From assembly GCA_016789305.1 (NCBI GenBank), contig JAEURJ010000023.1, positions 310,001 through 374,000 on the forward strand: DNA of 64,000 bases, read 5' to 3'. Positions within the stretch are counted from its first letter, which is position 1. Every line of letters starts with the position of its first letter. The position numbers and the translations under genes are program-made. The notes beneath the pieces are model-generated. The model was not told the DNA's origin and ran no database searches. It was given only the letters and a program-made list of their open reading frames with translations. Below, piece by piece: positions 40,936 through 48,783 of this stretch. Source of the stretch: Anaerolineales bacterium (GTDB taxonomy: Bacteria > Chloroflexota > Anaerolineae > Anaerolineales > Villigracilaceae).

Positions 40936-41703
40936 CTATTTCTGAAAGATAATATCGTTATGATATTCAAGAAATTTCAAATCAGGAAAAAATCTTTTCG
41001 GCTTTCGAATTGGGACTCCATCATATTTCATTAGTAAATCAGAGGCTGATTTTTCTTTAGAAAGCTTTTCGACGCGTGGAGAGACTTTGACTAATAAATC
41101 TGGCGTAATCGTGATCAACCCCACATCGAAGGCTCTATCATGAAGTGCATTTAGGCAAAGTCCGTTTCTTGGATTCATACGATTAGTCTCATCCTTTGCC
41201 CAAGGAATAATATGACTTGCTGTCAATAAGGAGGGAATACTTAAACCTGTAATACAGCATTTAAGATTATAGGCAGCTAATACAGATTTCCTAAAGAAAT
41301 TCTGATTTACACGAACTTTTACTAAAGCTTCACGTTCTTTACCCTCTCGCGGTAAGTCAAGAGTGTAAATTCCAGATACTTCTTCAACCTGTTTCCCCGT
41401 CTTTCCAGCAAGAAGTACTTCACTCTCAAAACTAAGCTTTTCTAAATCACCAATAAATTCATCCCAAACCACAATATCTAACTTACTTCCATGGGAAGAA
41501 CCAACTATGCCTCTTTCTTTTAAACTAGGATCAAGACGCGCAAAATTAGATAATTTCCTGGCAATTGAGGAAGGTGTACGGTCCAAAATTCTCGATAAAG
41601 AAATAATCTCGGGTGTTTTCTTATCAAATTTCCCAAACGGGATTTTAAAATAAAGATTGAAAGCGAGTATTAATTCTTCTCTAGTCCACTTATTGACAGC
41701 CAT
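40936..41703 (-). CDS. HNH endonuclease
   Basis: This 255-residue nuclease has an N-terminal region with a helix-turn-helix-like stretch (LSRILDRTPSSIARKLSNFARLDPS, about 36-60), then a C-terminal HNH domain (about 150-215): CCITG, ASHIIPW, NPRNGLCLNALHDRAFDVG. The layout is that of the HNH_2 restriction-type nucleases found alone in defence islands. It should cleave DNA; its target or modification dependence is unknown. AT-rich sequence sets it apart from 37 kb and earlier. No methyltransferase is adjacent. GAGG six bases before the ATG supports the start. Confidence 0.85.
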   Translation of the reverse strand: MAVNKWTREELILAFNLYFKIPFGKFDKKTPEIISLSRILDRTPSSIARKLSNFARLDPSLKERGIVGSSHGSKLDIVVWDEFIGDLEKLSFESEVLLAGKTGKQVEEVSGIYTLDLPREGKEREALVKVRVNQNFFRKSVLAAYNLKCCITGLSIPSLLTASHIIPWAKDETNRMNPRNGLCLNALHDRAFDVGLITITPDLLVKVSPRVEKLSKEKSASDLLMKYDGVPIRKPKRFFPDLKFLEYHNDIIFQK

Positions 41704-42000
41704 ATTTAACCTCTTTCCAAAATATAGCTAAAAGAAAGGGAACATCTCCATGTGAATTGACCTGCGTAGAGGGCGAGTTGAATTCTGCTAGTCGAACTTG
41801 AAGGTCAATATCCATTGAGAGATTTTACTCTAGAAGCTTGCTGATTAGACGACAACCACAACTATCAACGACCTTCTCCCACTGCCTATTTGATTTATAT
41901 GTCCCTTGAATATCAAGAAATTATCCGTAGGTAAAACACTTGTACTTATTAGTAAATTATGATATACAGAAAACGATTAGTTCTTGCACAGGGAGTTTTT
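41704..42000. other. Intergenic region between HNH gene and the radical SAM operon
   Basis: Nearly 300 AT-rich bases separate two divergent genes. Apart from the promoter at 41940-41968 I see no gene, tRNA or repeat. Confidence 0.6.
41940..41968 (+). promoter_or_regulatory. Promoter of the AT-rich operon
   Basis: TTGTAC (41940-41945) and TATACA (41963-41968) are 17 bases apart. Transcription would start about 25 bases before the kinase ATG at 42001. Confidence 0.55.
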
Positions 42001-42618
42001 ATGATTGAACAAGGCTTCTTTCTGACTTTCGAAGGTGTTCACGGCGCAGGCAAAAGCACAATTATTGCTAAATTAAAAACAAAGCTGCTAGAAAAAGGGC
42101 ATAATGTTATTTATGTTCCTGATCAGTCAGGAACGCCGTTGGGAAAGGAATTAAAAAGAGTTAATCTTAGTTTTAATAATGTGTCACCATTAACAGAAGC
42201 GTTGATTGTAGCTGCTGCCCGCCACCAAAGCGTAGTAGAAGTTATCAAGCCTAATCTTTTGAAAGGAAAGATCGTTATCGGCGAAAGATATATTGACTCT
42301 TTCTTTGCATACCAACATGCGAGACACTCGACAATAAACGCACTTGAAGCTATTAACGAGGCCGTGGCCGAGGAGACTATTCCCAACATAACTTTCTTAA
42401 TCGACATAGATCCCGGTATAGCGATTGAACGAATTCCAGTAAGTGAAAGGCATCGCTTCGAAAAAGAGAATCTAGACTTTCACTCTCGATTAAGAGAAGG
42501 GTATTTATTAAGAGCAAAAAGAGAGCCTAAAAGAATAAAGATTATTAATGGTGCTCTCCCATTAGAGGATGTAATTGCTAATGTGTGGAACATAGTTAAC
42601 ATTGTCATTAATAAATGA
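42001..42618 (+). CDS. Thymidylate-kinase-like P-loop nucleotide kinase
   Basis: This 205-residue kinase has the P-loop EGVHGAGKST (about 11-20), the ERYIDSFFAYQ segment matching the D-R-Y/F-x-x-S motif of thymidylate kinase (here Glu-Arg-Tyr), the Walker B-like TFLIDIDPGIAIER and a lid region (SERHRFEKENLDFHSRLREGY). It is not obviously the housekeeping tmk, since the NMP-binding DR is ER and the context is an accessory operon. It likely phosphorylates a nucleoside monophosphate. ATG 42001 has AGGGAG five bases upstream. It is the first gene of a six-gene AT-rich operon. Confidence 0.85.
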   Translation: MIEQGFFLTFEGVHGAGKSTIIAKLKTKLLEKGHNVIYVPDQSGTPLGKELKRVNLSFNNVSPLTEALIVAAARHQSVVEVIKPNLLKGKIVIGERYIDSFFAYQHARHSTINALEAINEAVAEETIPNITFLIDIDPGIAIERIPVSERHRFEKENLDFHSRLREGYLLRAKREPKRIKIINGALPLEDVIANVWNIVNIVINK

Positions 42619-42650
42619 CAATGCATTAATTAGGAACCCAGGAGGCGAAA

Positions 42651-43478
42651 ATGGGCAGGCAAATGTTTTTATTTGGCGAACACGACAAGGCATCTGATGA
42701 ACCCCAAACAACTCAAAGCATCAAGCTATTAGCTTGGAATCTCCAAAGTCCTTCTCTAGAACGCGCGCACGAACAAACCAATTGGCTGTTGAATACAAAT
42801 GCCAATGTTCTATTATTAACAGAAGCCATGCCTACAGAAGGAAGCTACTACCTGCTTAGCACGCTGGAGAGTTCAGGATTTGAATTATTCTACACCATCT
42901 CTCATGACGAAAAATACTTTACTGCAATATGCGTCAAAGGTTTTCAGGCTGAGGGGATGGAAATTAGAACTCAACTATTACCATCAAGATTTCAAGGGGT
43001 CAAGTTGTCAACCCCACATGGTGAAATCCAAATTGTTGGTATATATGCTCCAACGTCTTGGAAGAACAAACCAGAAAGTTACTTAAAACAAAGACGAGAA
43101 TTTCATGAACAAGTTTCAAAACTATTGTCTGCACCGAAACTGAACTCAAAATTGATCGTAGGAGGGGATTTGAATGTCTTAGAGCCAACCCATACGCCAT
43201 CCGTTCCTGGATTTGAAGACCCTTACTTTTATACACAGTTTATTGACAAAGGCATGCTTGACATATATAGAGAATTCCATCCAAAAGATAATGAATACAG
43301 TTGGTTTAGCGTCGAAAGAATTGGATGTCGATTTGACCATTTTTTCATTACAAAGGACCTTCTAAGATTTGTAAGCGATTGCAGCTACGTCCACGAAGCA
43401 AGAACACGAAGATTGAGCGACCATTCGGCTATGTGGCTTAAGTTCATTGCAGAAACAGGCAATAACCAACTCTTCTAA
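42651..43478 (+). CDS. Endonuclease/exonuclease/phosphatase (EEP) family hydrolase
   Basis: This 275-residue metal-dependent hydrolase of the ExoIII/DNase I/inositol phosphatase fold has the motifs LLAWNLQ (Asn), LLTEA (Glu), GGDLNVL (Asp and Asn), RFDHFFI and the terminal SDHSAMW (Asp-His), all in order. Either DNA or a small phosphoester could be the substrate. GGAGGCG precedes the ATG. It lies 32 bases after the kinase and 1 base before the first radical SAM gene, so it belongs to the same transcript. It is AT-rich, unlike the other EEP protein of this window (62108), to which it is only distantly similar. Confidence 0.85.
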   Translation: MGRQMFLFGEHDKASDEPQTTQSIKLLAWNLQSPSLERAHEQTNWLLNTNANVLLLTEAMPTEGSYYLLSTLESSGFELFYTISHDEKYFTAICVKGFQAEGMEIRTQLLPSRFQGVKLSTPHGEIQIVGIYAPTSWKNKPESYLKQRREFHEQVSKLLSAPKLNSKLIVGGDLNVLEPTHTPSVPGFEDPYFYTQFIDKGMLDIYREFHPKDNEYSWFSVERIGCRFDHFFITKDLLRFVSDCSYVHEARTRRLSDHSAMWLKFIAETGNNQLF

Positions 43479-43479
43479 A

Positions 43480-44643
43480 ATGGTAACCTCATTGGTCAAC
43501 AATCGCGAGGCTTCTCACCTGAAGTTACATCTTTTATCAGAAGGTGTAACTTTTACAGAATCTTTCCTTGAAAAATTTGGGTGCGACTTCAGTCTCATGG
43601 AAAAAAGGAGAGCATACAACAACAGCGACGATGCTCATCTCGATCTACAACTTAGGGTCCCTCAAGAAATAATTATTGGTGATGTAGTAATAGCAGTGAA
43701 ACACAAGAAGGACTCACCTTGGCAATTAGAATTTAAAGAAAGTTATTATTTAAGCCATTACGGAAAACCTGTCACTTTAGTATCTTTTCCTTTTCGCCCT
43801 CTTCTCTTTGACCAGAAAACACCAAAAGGAATTAGATGCGATGCTGTAGCCAACCTTTATGGTGGGAGTTCATTGGCGTTTTTTACACCCTCAACTTGCT
43901 ATTACTTTAAGAATGGTTTTGAATGCAAGTTCTGTTCTTTAGAACCAACTCGTGATAATGAAACAACTTTTGTACACACAATCACTCCAGAAGTAGCATC
44001 AGATGTTTTCCGTATCGCCCTAAGTAGTGACCCAAATATTTTTAAACAAATAATGCTCGTTGGAGGGAATATACCTGATTACAACTTGGGATTTAAGAAT
44101 AATTTACGCATAACTAAAAGCCTAAACAAAACTCAAGAACATCTCCCAGCCTCAAAACAACTTGAAATCCATATTGCAACTATGCCTCCACGCGATCTTG
44201 AGTTGATAAATGAATTTTCAAAATTAAATGCACGGCTCACGATGAATCTAGAGGTTTTCGACGACCAGATTTTTGAGATTTTATGTTCTGGAAAAGCAAG
44301 AGATTATGGAAGAGAAAACCTTAAGCGTGCCCTCCAATATGCATCTAAAACACTACCAGACAAAAGAGTGCATTCTATTTTAATTGCAGGATTAGAGCCA
44401 ATTTCGTCAACGATTGAAGGAATTAAAACTTTAGTATCAATGGGAGTTACACCGATTATTAATGTTTTTCATAGCGACAGAGGAAGTCCTTTGGAAAATC
44501 TTTCACAACCGAGTTACGAAAATCTTTTAAGTGTAGCATTAGAACTTGAGAAGGTTTATCAACAATACGAATTAACTCCTTACTGGAATGGATGTGGCAG
44601 AAACTCTCTTGATTTCGAGGCTTTGCATGGATGGTTTAGTTAA
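43480..44643 (+). CDS. Radical SAM protein with Elp3-like long cysteine spacing
   Basis: In this protein of about 387 residues the cluster motif is C140-x8-C149-x2-C152 (TCYYF, FECKFCS), not the classical C-x3-C-x2-C. Similar long first loops occur in Elp3-type enzymes (C-x9-C-x2-C). Other radical SAM barrel features follow: LVGGNIPD (GGE-like), LEIHIATMPP, NLEVFDDQIFEIL and a GLEP/GSP C-terminal segment. The first 130 residues form an extra N-terminal domain. The reaction is unknown. Start 43480 is one base after the EEP stop; an in-frame TTG at 43447 is possible. The next gene overlaps its end by 17 bases. Confidence 0.8.
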   Translation: MVTSLVNNREASHLKLHLLSEGVTFTESFLEKFGCDFSLMEKRRAYNNSDDAHLDLQLRVPQEIIIGDVVIAVKHKKDSPWQLEFKESYYLSHYGKPVTLVSFPFRPLLFDQKTPKGIRCDAVANLYGGSSLAFFTPSTCYYFKNGFECKFCSLEPTRDNETTFVHTITPEVASDVFRIALSSDPNIFKQIMLVGGNIPDYNLGFKNNLRITKSLNKTQEHLPASKQLEIHIATMPPRDLELINEFSKLNARLTMNLEVFDDQIFEILCSGKARDYGRENLKRALQYASKTLPDKRVHSILIAGLEPISSTIEGIKTLVSMGVTPIINVFHSDRGSPLENLSQPSYENLLSVALELEKVYQQYELTPYWNGCGRNSLDFEALHGWFS

Positions 44644-46852
44644 AAGTAATGCTTTAGAATTACTAAAAACATTTAGCGACCGGATATCACATATTCTCGT
44701 GACCCCATGTATCTCATACAATTTATTATTGTCTGAGATAATAGCGTTGCTTAAAAGCAGTCCATTATATAATGAATGCAATATTTTTGAACTCAATTTA
44801 GCTGGGGCACCTAATACACCATTTTTTTATATATGTGACCCGGAGTACTTAATAATTCTCAACCCAAAGCCTGCATCTGCTGCTCAAGCATTTATTTTCG
44901 AACTAATCAATATACACAAAGCACAATTCAATTATGTGGAGACAAGTTCGGCAACTTTTTTTATTGCGAGCCTGTCGGATAACCTAAAAAAGAGGTTAGA
45001 GCTTCCAGATGTATTGCTTGTCAATCTTTTCCATCCCGAAATGTATCCAACGGCGAGATTCACACTAGGCGTTTCCTCTATTGCATCCTATCTACGACAT
45101 ACTAACAGAGCCAAAGTCACAATCATTGATTGTCAATTTGGAAAATCTGTTTCAGATGTAATTAAATATATACATACTGCTTGTCCGAGCATTATCGGTG
45201 CTTCCGTAAATTTTGGACAATTCGATTTAGCAGAACAATTGATAAATGAAATATACAGAGAGAAAAATCACAGTTATGACCCCATTTTAGTTTTAGGCAA
45301 TATTCTTCCAGCATTATGTTTTACCGAGGTGCTAGAGAAATATCCTAAAGTTATAGTTTGCTATCGAGAAGGTGAAAATACGCTTGCAGAACTATGCCTT
45401 AAGTATCGTACGCCTGAACAATGGGAAACCATTCCTAATATTTATTACAAAGATAAAAATGAAAAACTTATTCGAACACAGTCCGCATTTGTGTCATTAG
45501 ACACTTTACCACCTCCAGCATTTGATACAGCAATCGAACTAATAAAACACGATGGCGTATTTACGGCAGAATTTAGTAGGGGTTGCCAATACAACATCTG
45601 CTCATTTTGCCCACGTACACACAAAGGTAATGCTTGGCGTTCGCTACCTTTACCATCTATGGTGCAGCAGATAGAATTATTTCACCAACTAAGCCGACAG
45701 TTTAATAAAAAACCTCACATATTTTTCGCTGACGAAGAATTTGTGGGGCCAGACAATAACGGAGAAGCTCTCGTTCGTCTTAATAGCTTAATGGATAGGC
45801 TGCAAGCAATAAACGTTCACATATCATTTGATTTGTCTTGTAGAGCAGATCAAATATATGACGAACAAAAAGATGATGAATGGAATATTGCCAGGGGATA
45901 TTTATTTAGACGTTGGGTAAACAATGGTTTATCGCGTTTATTTGTTGGAATCGAGTCTGGTGCTGACCATCAATTAGGGCGCTACCAAAAAGGATACACT
46001 GCTAAAAGTGTCGCTTCGGCTATTCGGTATTTTAGTCTTTTAGGGGTAAAGCTCAGATTTGGTTTCATTTTCTTCGATCCCCTTATGACTATTCAGGATA
46101 TTTGCGACAATATTGATTTTTTAGGTCGAACCGACATAGTACTTAAAAGAGATGAATTTTCAACAATAGAAGATGTCTATAAGTTTGTAAAACAAAACCA
46201 TGGCAAGAATGTAGAAGTGACTTCTAGTGAAAGTGTATATGAAAATGTATCTTATATGCTTTCACCTTTAGAAATTTTCCCTAAGAGCAATTATCTTTTG
46301 AGTTTAAAAAGACATAACCCCGAATTAATAGTTAACGAATTGGATATGAGCTTTGCGCGTGTCCCAACGCATTATATTGTTCCCGAAATTGAGGTATTAA
46401 GTCAGGCTTGTCAAATTTGGATAAATTTCTGCTTCCCAATTGTTTACACTCTTAAAGGCTTACAAAAAACAAGTCAAGGGGAGTTTAAGAGTTCACTCAC
46501 AGACATTATAAAGAGACATCGACAAATTAGCTTTGCTTTATTAAAAAGCCTAGTACAAAGCCTTAACCTAGTAGATTTATCTACCATTAAAAAATGGTCT
46601 TCTCTTCATCGCGTGCCCTCAGAAATAAATGGTGCAATAGAAAGCATTCACGACTCGATGGTAAAAGGCACAGAAAACGAAAATATTAATTATGTATTAA
46701 CTGCTTATGCGGATTTATTTAAAGAACTAGTTATAGAATTTGTCAGCAAAGCACCAAATTCTCCAATGATTAAAAAAGATATATTAAAAAAGGCTGTAAC
46801 AAATTGGGCAAAAACATCGATTGGTAAAACAGAAGTTTTTAGAAGGAAATAA
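44627..46852 (+). CDS. B12-binding-domain radical SAM protein with C-x4-C-x2-C motif
   Basis: This 741-residue protein has an N-terminal domain of about 110 residues with no match I recognise. A Rossmann-like cobalamin-binding-type domain follows (about 125-275: VLLVNLFHPEMYP, LGVSSIASYL, VTIIDCQ, IIGASVNFGQFD, PILVLGN). The DxHxxG motif for lower-ligand His is not seen, so B12 would bind base-off without a His. The radical SAM barrel begins at RGC320, with the motif C320-x4-C325-x2-C328 (one residue longer than canonical), then FFADEEFVGP and GIESGADHQLGRYQKGYT. A C-terminal helical part (about 560-741) is unassigned. GAGG six bases before ATG 44627 supports the start. Methyl transfer or ring contraction are typical for the family. 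Confidence 0.8.
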   Translation: MDGLVKSNALELLKTFSDRISHILVTPCISYNLLLSEIIALLKSSPLYNECNIFELNLAGAPNTPFFYICDPEYLIILNPKPASAAQAFIFELINIHKAQFNYVETSSATFFIASLSDNLKKRLELPDVLLVNLFHPEMYPTARFTLGVSSIASYLRHTNRAKVTIIDCQFGKSVSDVIKYIHTACPSIIGASVNFGQFDLAEQLINEIYREKNHSYDPILVLGNILPALCFTEVLEKYPKVIVCYREGENTLAELCLKYRTPEQWETIPNIYYKDKNEKLIRTQSAFVSLDTLPPPAFDTAIELIKHDGVFTAEFSRGCQYNICSFCPRTHKGNAWRSLPLPSMVQQIELFHQLSRQFNKKPHIFFADEEFVGPDNNGEALVRLNSLMDRLQAINVHISFDLSCRADQIYDEQKDDEWNIARGYLFRRWVNNGLSRLFVGIESGADHQLGRYQKGYTAKSVASAIRYFSLLGVKLRFGFIFFDPLMTIQDICDNIDFLGRTDIVLKRDEFSTIEDVYKFVKQNHGKNVEVTSSESVYENVSYMLSPLEIFPKSNYLLSLKRHNPELIVNELDMSFARVPTHYIVPEIEVLSQACQIWINFCFPIVYTLKGLQKTSQGEFKSSLTDIIKRHRQISFALLKSLVQSLNLVDLSTIKKWSSLHRVPSEINGAIESIHDSMVKGTENENINYVLTAYADLFKELVIEFVSKAPNSPMIKKDILKKAVTNWAKTSIGKTEVFRRK

Positions 46853-46856
46853 CTTT

Positions 46857-47711
46857 ATGCTTGATCTTTATAGTATCGGCGAAATGATGTGGTTAACTAC
46901 TCTAAATCTAACAACATTCCCTAAACCAGGAAGTACTACAGAGCTAATCAATGTATACAACATGATTGGAAATGATGCTACTATAACGGCATTAATGGCG
47001 TCGAGAATGGGCTTGAAGGTGAAGCTCTGCTCAAATTCAGTATTTGATCATGACGGGAATAGACTTATTGAGATTTTAAGAAGAAACAAAGTGGGCTTGG
47101 ATTTATCGATTTCTAAAGAAAAACACACACCAATTAATTTTTGTTTATCAGAACAAAGTGGAAGACGGACTTGGTTACCACCCTTAGGAGATTTTTTTCC
47201 GACGTTACCACATAAACGAATTGATGCAAATTGTTTTTACTTAGATTTTTATGAAGAGAGTCTCGAGGCGCGTTTGAACGTCCTTTCTCGGCTAATTTCG
47301 CAAAACCAGAAAATATACCTTAATTTAAGTGATTCTTCTGTCGATAGAAAAGTGAGATTTTTACAAAAAAACAATAAAGAGAAATTGCATATAATTCAAA
47401 CTAGTTCGCAGGCAGACTTAACCCAAGCAAAAAAGATCGCTAAAAACATAATGAAACTACTTTCACCAAAAGGGGTAATTGTAACCATTGGCGAAAAGGG
47501 ATCTGTATTATGTACAAAAAAAGGTATTTCAATTATAGAAATAAATATTGGTCGGCATAAAAAAAATCGACGCAACATGGGTGCTGGAGCTTCTTTTTCC
47601 GCCGGTTTTATTTCTGGCATCGCTAGTGGTGCTTCGCTAGAAGATTCTCATGCAATTGCAAGTGAACATTCCGTTGATTTTTGCTTAAGGAAAGACGATC
47701 CTTTACAATAA
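46857..47711 (+). CDS. PfkB-fold carbohydrate/nucleoside kinase-like protein with missing catalytic Asp
   Basis: This 284-residue protein is of the ribokinase/PfkB fold: YSIGEMMW opening, GNDATITALMASRMG (the G-G-N-A type motif, here Gly-Asn), VIVTIGEKGSVL and the anion-hole segment GAGASFSAGF. In active PfkB enzymes this segment is GAGD; here residue 245 is Ala, so the catalytic base is lost. It may be a binding or regulatory protein, or use another base. Start ATG 46857 has AGAAGG seven bases upstream and lies 4 bases after the radical SAM stop. It is the fifth gene of the operon. Confidence 0.8.
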   Translation: MLDLYSIGEMMWLTTLNLTTFPKPGSTTELINVYNMIGNDATITALMASRMGLKVKLCSNSVFDHDGNRLIEILRRNKVGLDLSISKEKHTPINFCLSEQSGRRTWLPPLGDFFPTLPHKRIDANCFYLDFYEESLEARLNVLSRLISQNQKIYLNLSDSSVDRKVRFLQKNNKEKLHIIQTSSQADLTQAKKIAKNIMKLLSPKGVIVTIGEKGSVLCTKKGISIIEINIGRHKKNRRNMGAGASFSAGFISGIASGASLEDSHAIASEHSVDFCLRKDDPLQ

Positions 47712-47765
47712 CTTATTTGGACACAACTAGTTAGACATTTTGAATTCCAATCAGGATTGATAATT

Positions 47766-48617
47766 ATGAAATTGAAAAATTTATTTGCTGAAAGAGTGAA
47801 CCTTAGAAGCACCCTCATTGCCATGATAATTGCTATGGCAGGATTCTTGCTAATGCTGTGGGCAGCGAATGAAAATTTCTGGACACAGCATTTGGGTGTT
47901 CAAAAACTAATAGAGACATTAGGTTCAACATTAATAGTGACAGGGCTTATTAGTGTAGCGTGGGATCTTTTTGGAAAACGTGCTTTTGCAGAAGAAATTT
48001 TGGCTACGATTTCTATGTCACGTGCTCTTATTTCAGCTGGGATTTTGCAGATTGCTCCCTCATTTCAAAGTAGAGAGATTAATTGGGATAATTTGTTTGA
48101 AAAAGCTTCAGAAGTTGATGTTTTGTTTTACGGATCATCTATGTGGCGTACTCAAAATTACAAGAATATAAGAGAGTTATTGCAAAGATCTCGAACGAAA
48201 CTACGAATATTAATACCAGATCCTAAAGATCATAAAACAATGCTTGAATCAGCAGGACGATTCAAAATGTCTGTAGAAGATCAGGTGCAGTATATTAATA
48301 AAACCATAAATTTTTTTCGAGAGCTATCATCAGAATTTCCAAAGGCTAAAATTCAAGTTTGGGTAATGAAAAAATCACCTCTTGTGTCAATATTTCGTTT
48401 TGATGATGTTGCTGTTATTACATTCTACAGTCATCTTGGTTATGTTGAATCTATACCTACAATAATCTGCTCTAAAGGGGGGGAGATATATAAATTCGTT
48501 CTAAATGAATTAGATGGGCTTTGTAAAGCTGTAAATGATACTGAGCAACTTGATTTGAAGTTGCATCCAGATAACACAAACAATAGCAGAAGAAAATCTT
48601 ATAAAAAACTCAAATGA
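47766..48617 (+). CDS. Two-helix membrane protein with phospholipase-D-like cytosolic domain
   Basis: This protein of about 283 residues has two N-terminal helices (about 19-36 and 48-70) followed by a soluble domain with PLD-superfamily-like strands: VDVLFYGSSMWRTQNY, LRILIPDPKDHKTM, then a late FRFDDVAVITFYSH. The classical HKD motifs are not clear, so catalytic activity is doubtful. The region resembles PLD-like domains in defence and signalling proteins. TTG 47757 is an alternative start. It follows the PfkB-like gene by 54 bases and is the last gene of the AT-rich block; whether it is part of the operon is less sure than for the others. Confidence 0.65.
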   Translation: MKLKNLFAERVNLRSTLIAMIIAMAGFLLMLWAANENFWTQHLGVQKLIETLGSTLIVTGLISVAWDLFGKRAFAEEILATISMSRALISAGILQIAPSFQSREINWDNLFEKASEVDVLFYGSSMWRTQNYKNIRELLQRSRTKLRILIPDPKDHKTMLESAGRFKMSVEDQVQYINKTINFFRELSSEFPKAKIQVWVMKKSPLVSIFRFDDVAVITFYSHLGYVESIPTIICSKGGEIYKFVLNELDGLCKAVNDTEQLDLKLHPDNTNNSRRKSYKKLK

Positions 48618-48783
48618 TTTCCTTCAAGCGCATAAAATGTGATTAGCCTTCCCTCATCCCGAATTGAGGGCTTTCATCCCAAGACTGATTCCCCCGCTCC
48701 TGCTTCGTGAATAAAACTAGACACAGATATATATATGCGATAACACTTTATTTTGAAGTGACTAGTAGAATTATAATTATGGG

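Noticed and set aside
37831..48700. Prophage
   Set aside because: No capsid, tail, terminase, integrase or lysis gene was recognised; the content fits a defence/accessory island better.
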